Part shown: in pieces, positions 59,147-64,000 of the stretch
How the letters are laid out: each line of letters begins with the position of its first letter
Position numbering within the stretch: position 1 is the first letter of the stretch
From: Frateuria_A yonginensis
Lineage (GTDB): Bacteria; Pseudomonadota; Gammaproteobacteria; Xanthomonadales; Rhodanobacteraceae
DNA: 64,000 nucleotides
Reading direction: 5' to 3'
Assembly: GCF_037137055.1 (NCBI RefSeq)
Contig: NZ_JBBBNY010000007.1
Coordinates: 62,001 to 126,000 of the forward strand
Position numbers and translations under genes: made by a program
The notes under the pieces: generated by a model
Database searches by the model: none
What the model was told of the DNA's origin: nothing
Seen by the model: only the letters and a program-made list of their open reading frames with translations

Positions 59147-59745
59147 TCCGCACGCCACACCTGCTCGCCGGCGCACTGGCGCTGGGGCTGGCCGCCTGCG
59201 CCTCCGCGCCGGTGCACTACTACACGCTGATCGCGCCGGCGCCGGCCTCGCCGGCAGACGGCGTGGCCCCGGCGCCGTTCGGGTTCGAGCTGATGCCGGT
59301 CGGCATCCCGGCCCAGGCGGACCAGCCGCAACTGGTGATCCGCCAGGGCGGGCAGGGCGCGGCACCGCTGGGTGCCGAGCGCTGGATCGCGCCGCTGGCC
59401 GACGAGGTGCGCGGCGCGCTGTCCGCCGACCTGGCGCAGGCGCTGCACGCGCGGGACGTGACCGGCCTGCCGATGGACGGCAGGCCGCGGCTGCGCATCA
59501 AGGTCGACCTGCGCCGCTTCGATTCCGCCCCGGGCGACTATGCCCTGATCGATGCGGCCTGGAGCCTGCGCCTGCTGCAGGGCGATGCGACCCTCGCCTG
59601 CACCAGCCAGATCCGCGAACCGGTGGGTGCCGGCTACGACGCGCTGGTCGAGGGCCATCAGCACGCGCTGGCGCGCCTGGCGCAGCAGATCGCCCAGGTG
59701 GCCGGCCCGGTGGCTGCCGGGCAGGCCCACGCCTGCCCCCCATGA
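59143..59745 (+). CDS. pqiC: PqiC-family outer-membrane lipoprotein (ABC-type transport auxiliary, DUF330)
   Basis: 200 residues. A lipoprotein signal with lipobox LAAC (MIRTPHLLAGALALGLAACAS) is followed by VHYYTLIAP, the usual start of the family, and GPRL-like beta segments (RLRIKVDLRRFDSAPGDYALIDAAWSLR). It links the PqiB needle to the outer membrane. Last gene of the pqi operon; an interspersed repeat follows. Confidence 0.92.
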   Translation: MIRTPHLLAGALALGLAACASAPVHYYTLIAPAPASPADGVAPAPFGFELMPVGIPAQADQPQLVIRQGGQGAAPLGAERWIAPLADEVRGALSADLAQALHARDVTGLPMDGRPRLRIKVDLRRFDSAPGDYALIDAAWSLRLLQGDATLACTSQIREPVGAGYDALVEGHQHALARLAQQIAQVAGPVAAGQAHACPP

Positions 59746-59772
59746 CCCCGCCTCCCCCATGATCCGCCTCAT

Positions 59773-59846
59773 GTAGAAGCGAGCTTGCTCGCGATGCTTT
59801 TTGCCTGGGGATCGTCCATAGGCATCGCGAGCAAGCTCGCTCCTAC
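59773..59846. repeat. Interspersed inverted-repeat element, copy 3
   Basis: The left arm GTAGAAGCGAGCTTGCTCG (59773-59791) continues CGATGC. The right arm GGCATCGCGAGCAAGCTCG (59821-59839) ends CTCCTAC. The spacer starts TTTTTGCCTGGGG. It lies between pqiC and leuS, as the other copies lie between genes. Confidence 0.82.
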
Positions 59847-59966
59847 GGGGCAGGCGTTTCCGCTCCCCGTCTTGGCGCCAGCCGGACGCTCGGCTAGGCT
59901 GACGGGTTCATCGCCGCGACGGTCCCAGGTCGCCTCGCGAATCCCCCACAGCAACGGCACCGACAG

Positions 59967-62714
59967 ATGCAGGACTCCCACGAACAGGCTTCGAACGAGC
60001 AGGGCTACCAGCCGCAGGCGGTGGAAGCCGCCGCGCAGCAGTACTGGAGCGCGCAGCGCGCCTACGAGGTGAAGGAGGACCCCTCGCGGCCCAAGTTCTA
60101 CTGCCTTTCGATGCTGCCGTACCCCTCCGGCGCGCTGCACATGGGGCACGTGCGCAACTACACCATTGGCGATGTGATCAGCCGTTTCCAGCGCATGAAC
60201 GGCAGGAACGTGCTGCAGCCGATGGGTTGGGACGCGTTCGGCCTGCCCGCCGAGAACGCCGCGATCAAGAACCGCACCGCGCCGGCGAAGTGGACCTACC
60301 GCAACATCGAGCACATGCGCGAGCAGTTGAAACGCATGGGCTTCGCCTACGACTGGACGCGCGAGTTCGCCACCTGCCGCCCGGAGTACTACCGCTGGGA
60401 ACAGCTGATGTTCACGCGGCTGATGAAGAAGGGCCTGGCGTACCGCAAGAACGCGGTGGTGAACTGGGACCCGGTCGACCAGACCGTGCTGGCCAACGAG
60501 CAGGTGATCGACGGCCGCGGCTGGCGCTCCGGCGCGCTGGTGGAGAAGCGCGAGATCCCGCAATGGTTCCTGAAGATCACCGACTACGCGCAGGAACTGC
60601 TGGACGGCCTGGACACGCTGCCGGGCTGGCCGGACGCGGTCAAGACCATGCAGCGCAACTGGATCGGCCGCTCCGAGGGGCTGGAGATCCACTTCGACGT
60701 GGAAGGCGAGGCCGAGCCGCTGAGCGTGTTCACCACGCGGCCGGACACGCTGATGGGCGTCACCTTCGTGTCCATCGCCGGCGAGCACCCGCTGGCGCTG
60801 AAGGCGGCGCAGGGCAACGATCGGTTGGCCGCGTTCCTGGAGGAACTCAAGCACGGCGGCGTCTCCGAGGCCGAGCTGGAGACCCAGGAAAAGCGCGGCA
60901 TGGACACCGGCCTGCGCGCGATCCATCCGATCACCGGCGAACCGATCCCGGTCTGGGTGGCCAACTTCGTGCTGATGGGTTACGGCACCGGCGCGGTAAT
61001 GGCGGTGCCCGGCCACGACCAGCGCGACTGGGAGTTCGCGCAGAAGTACTCGCTGCCGATCCGCATGGTGATCGTCGATCGTGGCGTGGTCGATGCGCTG
61101 GCCGAGATCGGCCACGACCTCAAGGCCGGCGTGCGCGCCGACGCCATGCGCGATGCGCTGGAAGGCGCGCGGACCGATGCGGTCGCGATGTCGGCGGCGC
61201 TGCGCACGGTGCAGGAATTCGAGCGGCGCATCCAGGAAGACGAGGCGTATACCGAGCGCGGCACGCTGGTGAATTCCGGCGACTACGACGGGCTCGATTT
61301 CGCGCAGGCCTTCGAGGCCATCGCCGACCGGCTGGAACGCGAGGGCAAGGGCCAGCGCCGCGTCAACTGGCGCCTGCGCGACTGGGGCGTCAGCCGCCAG
61401 CGCTACTGGGGCTGCCCGATCCCGGTGATCTACTGCGACAGCTGCGGCGCGCTGCCGGTACCGGAGGACCAGCTGCCAGTGGTGCTGCCCGAGGACGTGG
61501 AATTCTCGGGCGTGCAGTCGCCGATCAAGGCCGATCCGCAGTGGCGCAAGTGCACCTGTCCGCAGTGCGGTGGCCCGGCCGAGCGTGAGACCGACACCTT
61601 CGACACCTTCATGGAGTCGAGCTGGTACTACGCGCGCTACACCAGCCCGGGCGCGAACGGCATGGTCGACGCCCGCGCCGACTACTGGCTGCCGGTGGAC
61701 CAGTACATCGGCGGCATCGAGCACGCGATCCTGCACCTGCTGTACTTCCGCTTCTATCACAAGCTGCTGCGCGACGCGGGCCTGGTGCGCTCGGACGAAC
61801 CGGCGACCAACCTGCTGTGCCAGGGCATGGTGATCGCCGAGACGTTCTATCGCGAGAACGCGGACGGCTCGAAGGACTGGATCAATCCCGCGGACGTGGA
61901 GATCGAGCGCGACGAGCGCGCGCGCGTGATCGGCGCGCGGCTCAAATCGGACGGCCAGCCGGTGCAGATCGGCGGCACCGAGAAGATGTCCAAGTCCAAG
62001 AACAACGGTGTCGACCCGCAGGCGATGGTGGAGAAGTTCGGCGCCGACACGGTGCGCCTGTTCTCCATGTTCGCCGCCCCGCCGGAGCAGTCGCTGGAAT
62101 GGAGCGAGGCGGGCGTCGAAGGCATGGCCCGCTTCCTGCGCCGCTTCTGGCGCGAGGTGACCACGCACGCGGCGCAGCCCGACCATCCGGTGGTGGATCC
62201 GGCCGCGCTGGACGCCGGCCAGAAGGCGCTGCGCCGGCAGGTGCACGAGACCATCCAGAAAGTCGGCGACGACCTCGGCCGCCGCCATTCCTTCAACACC
62301 GCCATCGCCGCCCTGATGGAGCTGCTCAACGCGGTCGGCAGGTTCGGCGATATGAGCGAGCAGGGTCGGGCCGTGCGCCACGAGGCGCTGGAGACCATGG
62401 TGCTGCTGCTCAACCCGGTGGTGCCGCACGTCTGCCATGCCCTGTGGCAGGTGCTGGGCCATCCGCAGACGGTGCTCGAGGACGTACCCTGGCCGCAGCC
62501 GGACCCGGCCGCGCTGGTGCGCGACTCGGTGACCCTGGCCGTGCAGGTCAACGGCAAGTTGCGCGCTACCATCGAGCTGCCGGCCAACGCGTCCAGGGAA
62601 GAGGCCGAGGCGCTGGCTCGCGCGCAACCGCAGGTGCAGGCGCACCTGGAAGGCCAGACCGTGCGCAAGGTGATCGTGGTACCCGGCAAGATCGTCAACA
62701 TCGTCGCAGGATGA
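59967..62714 (+). CDS. leuS: Leucyl-tRNA synthetase
   Basis: 915 residues, slightly longer than E. coli's 860. The class I HIGH signature appears as HMGH (58-61) in YPSGALHMGHVRNYTIGD; KMSKS is at 673-677. The CP1 editing domain (residues ~225-420) contains VFTTRPDTLMGVTFVSIA and GYGTGAVMAVPGHDQRD. An insertion of about 45 residues in that domain (VVDALAEIGHDLKAGVRADAMRDAL region) accounts for the extra length. It charges tRNA-Leu. The stop is 4 bp from lptE. Confidence 0.98.
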   Translation: MQDSHEQASNEQGYQPQAVEAAAQQYWSAQRAYEVKEDPSRPKFYCLSMLPYPSGALHMGHVRNYTIGDVISRFQRMNGRNVLQPMGWDAFGLPAENAAIKNRTAPAKWTYRNIEHMREQLKRMGFAYDWTREFATCRPEYYRWEQLMFTRLMKKGLAYRKNAVVNWDPVDQTVLANEQVIDGRGWRSGALVEKREIPQWFLKITDYAQELLDGLDTLPGWPDAVKTMQRNWIGRSEGLEIHFDVEGEAEPLSVFTTRPDTLMGVTFVSIAGEHPLALKAAQGNDRLAAFLEELKHGGVSEAELETQEKRGMDTGLRAIHPITGEPIPVWVANFVLMGYGTGAVMAVPGHDQRDWEFAQKYSLPIRMVIVDRGVVDALAEIGHDLKAGVRADAMRDALEGARTDAVAMSAALRTVQEFERRIQEDEAYTERGTLVNSGDYDGLDFAQAFEAIADRLEREGKGQRRVNWRLRDWGVSRQRYWGCPIPVIYCDSCGALPVPEDQLPVVLPEDVEFSGVQSPIKADPQWRKCTCPQCGGPAERETDTFDTFMESSWYYARYTSPGANGMVDARADYWLPVDQYIGGIEHAILHLLYFRFYHKLLRDAGLVRSDEPATNLLCQGMVIAETFYRENADGSKDWINPADVEIERDERARVIGARLKSDGQPVQIGGTEKMSKSKNNGVDPQAMVEKFGADTVRLFSMFAAPPEQSLEWSEAGVEGMARFLRRFWREVTTHAAQPDHPVVDPAALDAGQKALRRQVHETIQKVGDDLGRRHSFNTAIAALMELLNAVGRFGDMSEQGRAVRHEALETMVLLLNPVVPHVCHALWQVLGHPQTVLEDVPWPQPDPAALVRDSVTLAVQVNGKLRATIELPANASREEAEALARAQPQVQAHLEGQTVRKVIVVPGKIVNIVAG

Positions 62715-62718
62715 GCCC

Positions 62719-63249
62719 ATGAACCGTCTGCTCCGCGCCCCGCTGCTCGCCGCCGTCCTGGTGCTGTCGGCCTGCGGTTTCCACCTGCGCCAGAGCGCCG
62801 CGCTGCCGGCCTCGATGCAGCGCATGCACCTGTCGGTCAACGGCGGCGGCGACCTGCAGCGCAACCTGGCGCGGGCGCTGGAGAGCTCGGGCGTCACCCT
62901 GGAGGACGAGGGCGGACCCGGCATCGCGGAGCTCAAGATCCCGGTGGCGCAGTTCAGCACCGACATGCTGAGCGTCAGCGGTGGCGCCCGCGTGACCGAG
63001 TACGCGGTGAACTACCAGGTGCGCTTCGAGGTGGACGACGGCGCCGGCCAGCCGCTGGTGCCGCAGCAGCGCATCGACATGTCACGCTCCTACAGCTACG
63101 ACGCCAGAAATACCGTCGGCAACGAGGCGCAGGTGGAGGAGATCCGCCGCAGCCTCAACGACGACATGGTGCAGGCGATCCTGTTCCGCCTGCAGGCGGC
63201 GGCGCAGCATCCGCAGGCTGCCCCGGCCGCGGCGTCCAGCGCCGGCTGA
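62719..63249 (+). CDS. lptE: LPS-assembly lipoprotein LptE
   Basis: 176 residues. A lipoprotein signal with lipobox LSAC (LLAAVLVLSACGFHLR) is followed by CGFHLR, the conserved LptE N-terminus. It plugs the LptD barrel in the outer membrane and assists LPS insertion. The C-terminal tail is Ala/Pro-rich. Order leuS-lptE-holA is conserved in gammaproteobacteria. Confidence 0.96.
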   Translation: MNRLLRAPLLAAVLVLSACGFHLRQSAALPASMQRMHLSVNGGGDLQRNLARALESSGVTLEDEGGPGIAELKIPVAQFSTDMLSVSGGARVTEYAVNYQVRFEVDDGAGQPLVPQQRIDMSRSYSYDARNTVGNEAQVEEIRRSLNDDMVQAILFRLQAAAQHPQAAPAAASSAG

Positions 63250-63250
63250 C

Positions 63251-64000
63251 ATGCTGCTGTCCCCGGCCCAGTGGAGCAAGGTGCTGGCGTCCGATCGCCT
63301 GGCGCCGGTGTATCTGCTGGCCGGCGAGGAACTGCTGGTACTCGAGGCGGCCGACGCGCTGCGTGCCCGCGCCCGCGAACTGGGCTATGCCGAGCGCGAG
63401 GTGCTCGAGGCCGGCCAGCACTTCGACTGGGACGACCTGGCCCGCTCCGCCGCCGGCATGTCGCTGTTCGCCAGCCGCCGCCTGCTCGACCTGCGCCTGC
63501 CGACCGGGCGACCCGGCGTCGAGGGCGCCAAGGCGATCGGCGCGTTCTGCGCCGACCCGCCGCCGGACGTGACCCTGCTGATCACCGCGGTCGAATGGAG
63601 CAGCAAGCACGAAGGCGCGTGGACCAAGCAGGTGGATGCCGCCGGCACGATGGTGGTGTTCAACGCCCCCAGGCCGCAGGAGTGGGCGTCGTGGATCGGC
63701 GCGCGGCTGGCCTCCCGGGGCCTGGCGGCCACGCCCGACGCGGCCGCCCTGCTGGCCGAGCGGGTCGAGGGCAACCTGCTCGCGGCGGCGCAGGAGATCG
63801 ACAAGCTGGCGGTGCTGCACGGCAGCGGCCGGATCGACGCGGCCGAGATGGAGAGCCTGGTGGCCGACAGCGCCCGCTACGACGCCTTCAAGCTGACCGA
63901 TGCCGCCTTCGGGGGCGACGGCGGCCGCGCGCTGCGCATCCTCGCCGGCCTGCGTGGCGAAGGCGAGGACCTGATCCCGCTGATGGGCTGGCTGGTCAAC
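63251..64000 (+). CDS. holA: DNA polymerase III delta subunit, 3' truncated by window edge
   Basis: The frame is open to the end of the window (250 codons of an expected ~340). The sequence LAPVYLLAGEELLVLEAADALRARA and VTLLITAVEWSSKHEGAWTKQVDAAGTMVVF match HolA, with PRPQEWASWIGARLASRG at the start of the second domain. It is the clamp-loader wrench that opens the sliding clamp. The start lies 1 bp after the lptE stop. Confidence 0.95.
   Translation, partial: MLLSPAQWSKVLASDRLAPVYLLAGEELLVLEAADALRARARELGYAEREVLEAGQHFDWDDLARSAAGMSLFASRRLLDLRLPTGRPGVEGAKAIGAFCADPPPDVTLLITAVEWSSKHEGAWTKQVDAAGTMVVFNAPRPQEWASWIGARLASRGLAATPDAAALLAERVEGNLLAAAQEIDKLAVLHGSGRIDAAEMESLVADSARYDAFKLTDAAFGGDGGRALRILAGLRGEGEDLIPLMGWLVN

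Overview
The window is chromosomal DNA of a high-GC gammaproteobacterium. The gene content (Rrf2-led suf operon, Clp/CRP-like sites, split pqiA genes, Fiu/PiuC pair, leuS-lptE-holA) points to the Xanthomonadales, most likely the Rhodanobacteraceae (Rhodanobacter/Dyella/Frateuria group). That placement is inferred from gene content and codon bias, not from a marker search. Coding density is high, many genes are coupled by 4-bp ATGA overlaps, and I see no tRNA, rRNA, CRISPR array, prophage or insertion sequence.

Layout. 1-0.8 kb: 3' part of a nucleotide-sugar dehydrogenase gene. 1-6.8 kb: an Rrf2 regulator followed by sufB, an ACT-domain gene, sufC, sufD and sufS, with a long palindrome over the putative promoter. 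6.8-18 kb: housekeeping and accessory enzymes (PQQ-type sugar dehydrogenase lipoprotein, two GNATs, a Rieske ferredoxin, CPBP protease, M1 peptidase, SET-domain protein, ComEA-like protein, M20 peptidase, YggS). 18-21 kb: NlpC/P60 hydrolase, rhomboid protease, amino-acid permease. 21.2-23.5 kb: formaldehyde detoxification operon frmR-frmA-fghA. 23.5-29.5 kb (minus): a Fur-box-preceded catecholate siderophore receptor, a PiuC-type hydroxylase and rapA. 29.6-31.7 kb: M13 peptidase lipoprotein.

31.9-37.0 kb (minus) is a compact spore-coat-U/Csu-type chaperone-usher pilus operon: pilin, chaperone, usher, second SCPU subunit. Its usher carries two AMIN (peptidoglycan-binding type) domains in front of an apparently complete usher. 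Next to it, at 37.5-50.3 kb, lies a phosphorelay and cyclic-di-GMP cluster: a soluble histidine kinase, a small receiver protein, a PAS-GGDEF-EAL-receiver protein, a roughly 2,090-residue hybrid kinase with about ten PAS domains, a receiver-EAL protein and a double-receiver protein. The ~500-bp region between the operons holds a good sigma-54 promoter match for the pilin and two tandem CRP/Clp-like sites. I regard this pilus/c-di-GMP block as the most interesting part of the window.

50.3-56.1 kb: M14 peptidase, DUF502 membrane protein, hotdog thioesterase-like protein, an XRE regulator flanked by inverted repeats, a wrecked alpha/beta-hydrolase pseudogene and a CnoX-type thioredoxin. 56.2-59.7 kb: a pqi operon with PqiA split into two genes, then pqiB and pqiC. 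60-64 kb: leuS, lptE and the 5' part of holA. At least three copies of a ~75-bp inverted-repeat element are scattered between genes.
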